NCBI GenBank assembly: GCA_002713495.1
Contig: PATA01000014.1
Location: forward strand, 94,789-102,378
Direction: 5' to 3'
DNA: 7,590 bases
Source of the DNA: Flavobacteriaceae bacterium
Lineage (GTDB): Bacteria > Bacteroidota > Bacteroidia > Flavobacteriales > Flavobacteriaceae
Shown here: piece after piece, positions 1-5,470 of the stretch
How the letters are laid out: each line of letters starts with the position of its first letter
Position numbering within the stretch: the stretch's first letter is position 1
The notes under the pieces: generated by a model
What the model saw: the letters and a program-made list of their open reading frames with translations, nothing else
What the model was told of the DNA's origin: nothing
Database searches by the model: none
Translations under genes and position numbers: made by a program

Positions 1-114
1 AACTTCAATACTTTTTACCGAGTAAGTCGAACTTATAGGAAAACCAGATATCATTATTTTGTATGATGCTATAGCATTTAAAGATTTACTTGGCTTAGGA
101 ATTATATCAAACAT
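1..114 (-). CDS. VgrG-like spike protein, N-terminal fragment (Afp8/Pvc8-like)
   Basis: Reading the minus strand from the ATG at 114-112 gives 38 open codons to the window edge (MFDIIPKPSKSLN... ending in ...SVKSIEV). The rest of the gene lies outside the window. The pattern of a short leader, a strand of the type IMISGFPISSTYSV and then SIEV resembles the first beta-strands of VgrG-like spike proteins (Afp8/Pvc8), which begin with a similar 'G..I...Y.V.SIEV' stretch. In CIS particles this protein trimerises at the baseplate centre and carries the tube-puncturing needle. The start lies two bases after the stop of the LysM gene, so it is probably translated in the same run. The identification rests on a short fragment plus its position right after DUF5908 and LysM genes, the usual place for afp8, and is fairly likely but not certain. 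Confidence 0.68.
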   Translation of the reverse strand, partial: MFDIIPKPSKSLNAIASYKIMISGFPISSTYSVKSIEV

Positions 115-116
115 TT

Positions 117-791
117 TTAAGAAATAATTGGAGGAAATTCTAAAGTTGAACCTTCTTTTAATTTCCTAAATGAACTTAAGTTGTTGTGATCAGCTATTTT
201 TAGATAATAGTTTTTATTTTCATAATATTCTTCACAAAAACTTACAAGACTATCTCCAGCCTTGACAGTTGGGGCACGAGAAATATCTGGGCTTTGAAAT
301 AATCTAGAGATAATTGAAGGTTGCTCCTTTATAGTTAGTTGAACTTCAGCTCTGAGTGGTAATCCTAAATTATTAAAAAAAGTATAATTGTAATTAAATG
401 CAACTACATCCCCGTATAGTGTAATTGCTCCGGCTCCCCAAACAGCTCTGACCGTAGGTTTAGTATGTGATCTGAATACAGGTGTTACACATATTTTTTC
501 TAACAATAATATCGAGGCGGAAACAGGGGTTCCAGGAACAAAGCATCCAAAGGGTGGTGAAGGCACTGCTCCAGTATTATCAAGAACAAAACTTAAACTT
601 AATGTTTTTCTATACAGATCCGATGAAGCATCTTCATCAGTTTCATTCCCACAAGCATCAACCGTAGATTTAACAACTAACTCTGGTATATCATATACAA
701 TATTTTCAGGATTGAGTTGTAATTGATAGAAACCTATTGGTGTTGAAAAACCAAATACCTCACTAAATCCAAAAAGAGTCATGTTAAACAT
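117..791 (-). CDS. LysM-domain baseplate protein (Afp7/Pvc7-like, gp53 analogue)
   Basis: This 224-residue protein has no signal peptide and should act in the cytoplasm during particle assembly. Residues about 15-75 contain the NPE motif (LQLNPENIVYDI) followed by a strand-rich stretch (KTLSLSFVLDNTGAVP). Residues 115-157 hold a second conserved-looking block (VRAVWGAGAITLYGDVV ... LPLRAEVQLTIKE). Both are typical of the Afp7/Pvc7 family. Residues 174-224 form a C-terminal LysM domain (VKAGDSLVSFCEEYYENK ... LKEGSTLEFPP). In CIS particles this protein links the spike hub to the baseplate wedges, like T4 gp53, and the LysM fold acts as a protein-protein module rather than a peptidoglycan binder. 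It lies two bases after the DUF5908 gene and two bases before the spike gene. An internal ATG three codons in (Met4) is an alternative start; the first ATG is preferred because it gives the same TAATTATG junction as the preceding gene pair. Confidence 0.85.
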   Translation of the reverse strand: MFNMTLFGFSEVFGFSTPIGFYQLQLNPENIVYDIPELVVKSTVDACGNETDEDASSDLYRKTLSLSFVLDNTGAVPSPPFGCFVPGTPVSASILLLEKICVTPVFRSHTKPTVRAVWGAGAITLYGDVVAFNYNYTFFNNLGLPLRAEVQLTIKEQPSIISRLFQSPDISRAPTVKAGDSLVSFCEEYYENKNYYLKIADHNNLSSFRKLKEGSTLEFPPIIS

Positions 792-793
792 AA

Positions 794-1018
794 TTAATAA
801 TCGGATTTTTTATGAATTTTTTCAATAATTTTTTCAACAGTAGAGTCACAAATTTGTTTGAATGATATATCGATTTTTTCATCAAGTTGCCTCTTTAACT
901 TTTTAATTTTTTCATCTAGTAACTTCTCAGAAATAGATGAATCAGATTCGCCTTCGTTCATATCCGAATCCGGAGATAAGCTTCCGTTAACTGATAATTG
1001 ATTAATTTTTACTGGCAT
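794..1018 (-). CDS. small DUF5908-type protein (Afp6/Pvc6-like)
   Basis: This 74-residue protein starts with MPVKINQLSVNGSL, which matches the 'MP(I/V)xIxxLxVxxxV' opening of DUF5908 proteins, small proteins found in CIS loci between the second tube gene and the LysM gene. Residues about 14-27 are acidic and serine-rich. Residues about 27-72 are highly charged and likely helical (EKLLDEKIKKLKRQLDEK...), with a heptad-like spacing that could form a coiled coil. The molecular role of this family is poorly known; a chaperone or small baseplate accessory role is inference from position. The ATG lies two bases after the tube gene stop and the stop lies two bases before the LysM gene, so all three are probably co-translated. 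Confidence 0.75.
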   Translation of the reverse strand: MPVKINQLSVNGSLSPDSDMNEGESDSSISEKLLDEKIKKLKRQLDEKIDISFKQICDSTVEKIIEKIHKKSDY

Positions 1019-1020
1019 AA

Positions 1021-1530
1021 TTAAGAAAATTTAAAATATGAATATGATAGTTCTAACGTTTGAATTGCAACCTGTCCTTGAAGAGCGTCAAATTCATCCA
1101 TTTTAACTGATACAGGAAAACAGTCAAAGAATGACCATGACATTAAAATATTTTCTGAATCTGATTCATCCATCAAAAAAACATTCACAGTTTTCCTGTT
1201 TACTGTATAAAGAAGACTGTCTTGGCTAAGAAATCTGTAGCACCATTTTGTGAGAGGGGAAGATTTTCTTAACATTCCTCCTTTTAAAATTAAGTTATCA
1301 TACTGAATTTTTCTAGGTACTTTGTAGTTTATATTGTTTAGACCTCCATTTGAAAGTGGGTCTACATCCATTTTCGCACCTAGGCCACTTACTGATTGAA
1401 ATGAATCGAGTTTATCATTTCCAGGTGAATTTACTCCAAATGTAAAACCAACCATACCTCCCATAGCAGCATCAGCAGATGTAACTTTGAAATTAAAACC
1501 TAAAGCCGGATATGTATTGGTATCTATCAT
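1021..1530 (-). CDS. second inner-tube protein (Afp5-like, likely tube initiator)
   Basis: This 169-residue protein is a gp19-type tail-tube protein and a divergent paralogue of the tube protein at 1722-2192. Shared marks are FQSVSGL (residues 44-50, against FQEVSGL in the paralogue) and KVPRKIQYDNLILKGG (70-85, against KMPGLMKYGDITLKKG). A C-terminal block, SWSFFDCFPVSVKMDEFDA ... VAIQTLELSYSYF, is the expected end of the beta-barrel. A glycine-rich insertion near residues 20-40 (AAMGGMVGFTFGVNSPG) is absent from the main tube protein. In Afp and PVC a separate tube paralogue next to the baseplate genes joins the spike hub to the repeating tube, and the same role is inferred here because this gene heads the baseplate cluster. 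Its start is preceded by a 9-T tract and a C5 tract, with no Shine-Dalgarno site. It lies downstream of a terminator-like hairpin and may depend on readthrough. Confidence 0.85.
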   Translation of the reverse strand: MIDTNTYPALGFNFKVTSADAAMGGMVGFTFGVNSPGNDKLDSFQSVSGLGAKMDVDPLSNGGLNNINYKVPRKIQYDNLILKGGMLRKSSPLTKWCYRFLSQDSLLYTVNRKTVNVFLMDESDSENILMSWSFFDCFPVSVKMDEFDALQGQVAIQTLELSYSYFKFS

Positions 1531-1561
1531 AAAAAAAAATGGGGGAATAATATTAGAAAAA

Positions 1562-1594
1562 AAAAAGCTAAAAAAAAATTTTTTTTAGCTTTTT
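1562..1594 (-). terminator. intrinsic terminator-like hairpin between the two tube genes
   Basis: The plus strand shows GCT, nine A, eight T, AGC (1567-1589), flanked by A-runs and T-runs that also pair. This gives a near-perfect, mostly A:U stem with one G-C and one C-G pair per arm. Read in the direction of transcription (minus), the stem is followed by ten T (complement of 1557-1566), the layout of a rho-independent terminator. It lies after the tube gene and before the Afp5-like gene. The stem is weak in GC, so termination may be partial, which would let the baseplate genes be transcribed at a lower level. On the plus strand only a short T-run follows, and no gene on that strand needs a terminator here. 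Confidence 0.6.
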
Positions 1595-1612
1595 AAATAT
1601 AATATTAGTTAT

Positions 1613-1627
1613 TCCAGGATTCCTGGA
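1613..1627. repeat. 7-1-7 inverted repeat TCCAGGA-T-TCCTGGA
   Basis: A perfect inverted repeat with 7-base arms and a one-base spacer lies in the gap between the two tube genes, about 19 bases from the A/T hairpin and upstream of it in the direction of transcription. It is GC-richer than the surrounding DNA. As RNA it could form a short stem (TCCAG/CTGGA, five-base loop); as DNA it could be a site for a dimeric regulator. The function is unknown. Confidence 0.45.
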
Positions 1628-1721
1628 TCAATTTAATTTATGATACGATTATGCTTAAAGCGATGATAACTAAAGTAAAGTCATAAAATATTTGACATTA
1701 AATAGTATATTATTCAGTAAT

Positions 1722-2192
1722 TTAAGCCGCCTCTGTTGTCAATCCTTCATGCGCTAGAACCATAGTTTCAATAGCTGCTTCCGATGATTGGGAATTCATA
1801 TCAGTTGGGGTTACTTGCTTAGGGAACGCATTTGTCAGAGTCCAAGTCATTCTTGGAGAACCTGTCTCATCCAAAAGACGAATCACAACGGTTAGCCTTT
1901 CATATGTATTCAAGGAAATTGTAGAAATCCAGTCATAGAATTGGTTATCATCAGCAAATACACCTTTTTTAAGTGTTATATCTCCATACTTCATTAGTCC
2001 AGGCATTTTAATTGTTGAATGCGTAAGACTATTACCATGTCTGTATTCTATAACCTCCGTCTCAACGTCTAATCCACTTACTTCTTGAAATGGTAAGTCA
2101 GTAAAATCTCCGATGTCTACTGAGAAATAAAATTTAGGTAAGGGCCAAAATTGATCTTGTTCTCCTCCTGTTCCTGCTGTTGGTAGTGCCAT
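1722..2192 (-). CDS. main inner-tube protein (gp19-like, Afp1/Pvc1-like)
   Basis: This 156-residue protein has the length and motifs of CIS/T4 gp19-type tail-tube proteins. They are an N-terminal stretch FWPLPKFYFSVDIGDF, FQEVSGLDVETEVIEYRHG (35-53), KMPGLMKYGDITLKKGVF (62-79), FYDWI (85-89), and a C-terminal strand region with the expected WTLTNAFPKQVTPTDMNS followed by EAAIETMVLAHEGL. Hexamers of this protein stack into the hollow inner tube that is driven into the target and can carry cargo. The gene starts 26 bases after the sheath stop and should be co-transcribed with it. A terminator-like hairpin follows, so sheath and tube form a unit. There is no signal peptide, as expected for a cytoplasmically assembled particle. 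Confidence 0.92.
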   Translation of the reverse strand: MALPTAGTGGEQDQFWPLPKFYFSVDIGDFTDLPFQEVSGLDVETEVIEYRHGNSLTHSTIKMPGLMKYGDITLKKGVFADDNQFYDWISTISLNTYERLTVVIRLLDETGSPRMTWTLTNAFPKQVTPTDMNSQSSEAAIETMVLAHEGLTTEAA

Positions 2193-2218
2193 AATATATA
2201 ATTTTAGAATTTAATAAA

Positions 2219-3721
2219 TTAAGATTTTTGTTGTTGTTGTTCGAATGTAATAACTATAAATTCTGCCGGTCTTGTTAATGCAACCCTGACAGTCATTTTT
2301 AAAATTCCATCCAAAATATCGTTTGGTGTCATAGTCATACCTAAACCTATCTCGACTTCAAATGCATCCTCAGGTGAAGTTCCAGCCAAAAGACCAGATT
2401 GCCATTGATTAGTTAAGAAATTTGAAACTGTTGATTTAAGTGTTGACCATGTTGTTGAATTGTTTGGCGCAAAAACATATGCCTCTGCAGCAAATTTTAT
2501 GCTTTGTTCAAGGTAAGTCATGGTTCTTCTAACACTTATATATCTGTAATCTTTTGAGTTGCCTTCAAGGGTTCTAGCTCCCCATACTAATGTTCCTTTA
2601 CCTTGAAAACTTCTAATTGCATTGACAGCCTTTCCGTTCAAAGGAAGATTAAGATCCTCTTGATTATCATTATTAATATTTACTGTAGGCGAAACAACAG
2701 CCCCCAAGCTTACATTGGCAGGAGCTTTAGCTACATTAACAGACGAATCAACCATACTAAGTGCGCCCGCCATTGCTGAACTAGGTGGCATAACATTGAT
2801 CATTGTACTAATTGTTTCCAAAACTAAATTGAGTTTAGGGCTAATTGTACTTAAAGTTCCTTGTAAAGATTGGATTGCATCTGGTTCTGTGGTATCGGCG
2901 ATTTTTGCAATTTCAGCTTTGATACCTTCAGCTCTGGCCTCGGTAATATCATCAGCAGCTAATCTATCATCAACTTCCTTATTAAGTATTTCGATTAAAC
3001 CATCAGAATTTTCTATAAAAGTAAAATCAATATCAGATCCAGATAAAATTGTAGTATTTAAGTAAGGATAATAAGCTGCACCCCATTGTAAAAAATTTGA
3101 ACCTATACCCTCTCTAAATTTGTTAATTACATCTTCGTCATCAAATGTTCTTTCCTTATCTCCGTCTATTACATCAAGTAGAGCAAAACGATTTTTCATC
3201 TTATAACCACAATGAGAGAGAATTGCCGCTTGAAGACTAAGACAATCATTTGGGGTAAGCAGTATCGCATCAGGTACAACGACAATTGTGGGCTCTAAAT
3301 GTTTTTCAAGTGAGGTTAATCCTCCTCCTTTCGGATCATTTAATTTTGAAGCTTCAATTTTATCAGAATAATTTCCTACAGATACTATATAGCAATCTGC
3401 ACCTCCATTGTTGTAGAACAATCTCATTGCATAATACATTAGATACCTTGTAGCATCATTAAATTTTAAATCAAATGATGCTGGTGCATCGTCACTTGGG
3501 GTAATATTTAACTTCGTTGCTGGAGGACCTCCAAACAACTCTTCATATTGACCCATAGAACTAATCTTTGTTGGTTCGTTAAAAAGTGATTTAGCACCTC
3601 TGGATGCTTTTTCTGTATAACCAATAAAAGCTGGGACAGCTGTTTGAACTGGGACAACAGAAGATCCAAATGAACTTTTTTCTTCAATATAAACTCCGGG
3701 TGTTGCTAATGTAGTTGCCAT
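2219..3721 (-). CDS. contractile tail sheath protein (Afp2/3/4-like)
   Basis: This 500-residue sheath subunit polymerises around the tube and contracts to drive it out. The N-terminus (TPGVYIEEKSS, residues 7-17) and C-terminus (RPAEFIVITFEQ, 484-495) are the strands that interlock neighbouring subunits. The conserved core is clear: MPPSSAMAGA (311-320), KAPANVSLGA (332-341), TLVWGARTL (377-385), YRYISVRRTMTYLEQSI (392-408) and the GLGMTMTPNDILDG block (459-472). Residues about 238-310 form a charged, probably helical stretch between LNTTIL and MPPSS that looks like a lineage-specific extension. Only one sheath gene is present in the window, whereas Afp and PVC carry three. The protein ends in four CAA-coded glutamines then KS. 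The ATG at 3721 is preceded by an A/T-rich leader without a Shine-Dalgarno site, as is common in Bacteroidota, and a candidate promoter lies about 85 bases upstream. Confidence 0.95.
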   Translation of the reverse strand: MATTLATPGVYIEEKSSFGSSVVPVQTAVPAFIGYTEKASRGAKSLFNEPTKISSMGQYEELFGGPPATKLNITPSDDAPASFDLKFNDATRYLMYYAMRLFYNNGGADCYIVSVGNYSDKIEASKLNDPKGGGLTSLEKHLEPTIVVVPDAILLTPNDCLSLQAAILSHCGYKMKNRFALLDVIDGDKERTFDDEDVINKFREGIGSNFLQWGAAYYPYLNTTILSGSDIDFTFIENSDGLIEILNKEVDDRLAADDITEARAEGIKAEIAKIADTTEPDAIQSLQGTLSTISPKLNLVLETISTMINVMPPSSAMAGALSMVDSSVNVAKAPANVSLGAVVSPTVNINNDNQEDLNLPLNGKAVNAIRSFQGKGTLVWGARTLEGNSKDYRYISVRRTMTYLEQSIKFAAEAYVFAPNNSTTWSTLKSTVSNFLTNQWQSGLLAGTSPEDAFEVEIGLGMTMTPNDILDGILKMTVRVALTRPAEFIVITFEQQQQKS

Positions 3722-3803
3722 AAAAATTTGTTTTCTTAAATATATTTTAAAAAAATTTATCTAGGCATGTTTTGAAAAAAAATATTGAAATAAGATATCA
3801 ACA

Positions 3804-3834
3804 CAAATATACAATCTGTTAATAAGTGCTTAAA
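3804..3834 (-). promoter_or_regulatory. candidate Bacteroidota promoter for sheath-tube unit
   Basis: On the minus strand TATATTTG (3811-3804) matches the Bacteroidota -7 consensus TAnnTTTG exactly. TTTA (3834-3831), nineteen bases upstream, is one base from the -33 TTTG element. Transcription would start near 3797, leaving about 75 bases of leader before the sheath ATG. It sits in the 129-base gap before the sheath gene. In such AT-rich DNA an 8-mer match alone can occur by chance, so this is a candidate. Confidence 0.5.
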
Positions 3835-3850
3835 TTTTCTTTATTTATGT

Positions 3851-4699
3851 TTAGTCATTTAACTTCACATTGACATCATTGTAAAAAATATTGGATTCAA
3901 TATCAAATTCAATATTTGTAATACTTGGTCTCGGCAAAAATACTGGGGGGCTTGGGTACAAACTATCTTTTGAAAACAGATAATACTTTTCAGAGTATTT
4001 TTCACTTAATTTTTTTGATTCTTCAATTACAACCGATATGACATTATATTTATTCCTTAAAGTCCTTTGTTTGTAATTATCAAATTTTTTTGATTCATCT
4101 TCAGTCGCTACAAAATATTTATCAAACTTTAAATCTTGTTTATCATTGTAGAAATTATATCTAAAAAAAACTGATCTCGAATCAAAATTTATTTCATATT
4201 CATATGGCTTAAAATTTTCTTTAAAATCTTCATTCCCAAAAATTTCTTTGTTTTTATTAATTGTTAGATTAATTATACCTTTAATACCGTTCTGATTAGA
4301 CTCCTTTATGTTGGAAGTATCCACGTACTGATTTGGATGAAGTGTTTTTTTTTGATGATTATTTGTAAATTCAATATGTTGATTATATTTAAAGGGTATA
4401 TCTGTGTACTTTAAAAAGTCATTATCCAAGATTTCAAATTCAAAATTTAAAACCATCTCCTTAGAAAAAATTTCACTGAAAAACCTTGGTTCAGGATTAA
4501 AAATAATTATAAATCCATAATCAATATTTTTAAAAATTAGATTATGATTTTTCATAATCATCCTACTTTCTAATGTTGGATTAATTCTGAATCCTCTGAA
4601 AAATCCATTTTTAAAAAAAGTATGCTTACATGTTACCTCAAGGATTTTTAATGTCCTAGAAACAAAATCGAATCTATTTTTCTTATATAATTCAGTCAC
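3851..4699 (-). CDS. unrecognised CIS-associated protein, 282 residues, GTG start
   Basis: I do not recognise a named family. The protein has no signal peptide or membrane helix and is rich in Lys, Asn, Phe and Tyr. The N-terminal ~70 residues (LKILEVTCKHTFFKNG, then INPTLESRMIMKNHNLIFK and GFIIIFNPEPRFF) look like a compact beta-rich domain. The centre (about 100-210) is polar. The C-terminus has a proline stretch (YPSPPVFLPRPS, 248-259) and then a strand-like tail. The start chosen is GTG at 4699-4697 because it overlaps the terminator gene's end by 8 bases (GGTGACTGA) and keeps the patterned N-terminus; the next in-frame ATG, at residue 47 or so, would delete much of that domain. Its place between the terminator and sheath genes suggests a distal-end component, perhaps like the cap adaptor described for AlgoCIS, but that is inference. 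A nine-A run interrupts the coding region at Gln116-Lys118. Confidence 0.75.
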   Translation of the reverse strand: MTELYKKNRFDFVSRTLKILEVTCKHTFFKNGFFRGFRINPTLESRMIMKNHNLIFKNIDYGFIIIFNPEPRFFSEIFSKEMVLNFEFEILDNDFLKYTDIPFKYNQHIEFTNNHQKKTLHPNQYVDTSNIKESNQNGIKGIINLTINKNKEIFGNEDFKENFKPYEYEINFDSRSVFFRYNFYNDKQDLKFDKYFVATEDESKKFDNYKQRTLRNKYNVISVVIEESKKLSEKYSEKYYLFSKDSLYPSPPVFLPRPSITNIEFDIESNIFYNDVNVKLND

Positions 4700-5228
4700 C
4701 TATGTTTGAAATAATTTCGGTAATGACATTACCATCAAATTTAAGTTGTTTGAACTTGTATGCTATAGAGGGGACATAACTTGTTCCAATATTGGTCCAT
4801 AAGTCCTGTACCTCTTTAATGCTTACGTTGGAGATTTCAACATATATTTTTCCGACATCATCCGATAAAAGTGGTGTATTTGAGGAATCAAAAACGCTAT
4901 AATTTTGAAAAAACTCTATCACCATAGAAACATATCTTAAAGATTCTATATAATTTGATGGATTAAAGTACGCAGCAAACATTACATACAGATTAATTAT
5001 TATTTGAGGATTTTGTCCAGGAGATGACTGATGATTGATGTTTTTTATTACCTTATCCTCCTCAATGTTTAATAGGAATACAGAAAGTTTATTTTCAGCT
5101 TCTGGATTTAGATTCTTGTTCGCATCAAGCAATCCTGATACAATCACATTATCTTCAGATATTGATAACTTTGATTTAATGAACTCATTTAATCTATCAG
5201 CTATTGATACTATAACGTTATTTATCAT
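4692..5228 (-). CDS. DUF4255 protein, likely tube terminator/cap (Afp16/Pvc16 N-domain-like)
   Basis: This 178-residue protein matches the DUF4255 (Pvc16 N-terminal domain) pattern along its whole length: an N-terminal helix (VIVSIADRLNEFIKSKL), SVFLLNIEEDKVIKN, PQIIINLYVMFAAYF, SLRYVSMVIEFFQNYSVF, KIYVEISNVSIKEVQDLWTN and SYVPSIAYKFKQL. In Afp and PVC particles Afp16/Pvc16 caps the distal end of the tube and sheath and sets length. This protein consists of the DUF4255 domain only and is shorter than Afp16 itself. The ATG directly abuts the TAG of the small membrane protein (no spacing), and the stop lies inside the next gene, which argues for translational coupling on both sides. In Afp the terminator gene lies at the end of the cluster; here it precedes the sheath gene. 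Confidence 0.88.
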   Translation of the reverse strand: MINNVIVSIADRLNEFIKSKLSISEDNVIVSGLLDANKNLNPEAENKLSVFLLNIEEDKVIKNINHQSSPGQNPQIIINLYVMFAAYFNPSNYIESLRYVSMVIEFFQNYSVFDSSNTPLLSDDVGKIYVEISNVSIKEVQDLWTNIGTSYVPSIAYKFKQLKFDGNVITEIISNIGD

Positions 5229-5459
5229 CTAAATCATTTTTTTTAGAACACTTACTGTTATTCTGACAATATAGAGTGAAATTAAGGAAATTATGCATCC
5301 AATAAAATAAAGTTGAAAAGTAAAAACCTTTTCAATATCATTCATTACTGGTTCAGAATACGTAAGCTTTAAAAAACTTAAAAAAATAAATGATAAAAAT
5401 AAAGATGATAACGAAAAAACTATAAGCCAAAAAAGTTCTTTTAAGATAAAATTTTTCAT
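5229..5459 (-). CDS. small protein with two membrane helices
   Basis: This 76-residue protein has two predicted membrane helices, about residues 9-31 (LFWLIVFSLSSLFLSFIFL...) and 49-68 (LYFIGCIISLISLYIV...). They are joined by a short loop of about 17 residues with acidic groups (LTYSEPVMNDIEKVF). Lysines at both ends (MKNFILKE and VSVLKKMI) suggest that both termini face the cytoplasm. I recognise no family. Size and topology would allow a holin-like protein or a small membrane anchor; neither is shown by sequence. It begins 11 bases after the GH18-like gene and its TAG touches the ATG of the DUF4255 gene, so it is probably expressed together with both. Confidence 0.72.
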   Translation of the reverse strand: MKNFILKELFWLIVFSLSSLFLSFIFLSFLKLTYSEPVMNDIEKVFTFQLYFIGCIISLISLYIVRITVSVLKKMI

Positions 5460-5470
5460 GAATCCATTAA

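Larger units (their letters stand above)
1531..1721. other. 191-base intergenic region with terminator-like hairpin and no gene seen
   Basis: This is the longest gap inside the structural gene cluster. Besides the A/T hairpin and the 7-1-7 inverted repeat it holds two copies of ATAATATTAG (1547-1556 and 1599-1608), one on each side of the hairpin. No TAnnTTTG-type promoter is visible on the minus strand, and no open frame with a start codon is long enough to call. The next gene downstream therefore either depends on readthrough or has a promoter I cannot recognise. Confidence 0.6.

Noticed and set aside
482..667. 61-codon plus-strand open frame (and a similar one at 5035-5232)
   Set aside because: Both are inside recognised minus-strand genes (LysM protein and DUF4255 protein) and show no family signal.
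1638..1700. Short minus-strand hydrophobic reading (DFTLVIIALSIIVS) ending in TAA
   Set aside because: It has no ATG, GTG or TTG start after the preceding in-frame stop and is under 20 codons, so it is most likely chance in AT-rich DNA.
1692..1720. TTGACA on the plus strand with A/T-rich DNA behind it, like a sigma70 promoter
   Set aside because: It faces away from all genes, no plus-strand gene follows, and Bacteroidota do not typically use this consensus.
2715..3065. 116-codon open frame on the plus strand
   Set aside because: It lies wholly inside the well-supported sheath gene on the other strand, has no recognisable family features and is explained as a shadow of that coding region.
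3735..3775. A-rich and T-rich runs before the sheath gene, considered as a terminator for the 282-residue gene
   Set aside because: No paired stem precedes the T-runs; they look like ordinary A/T-rich leader sequence.
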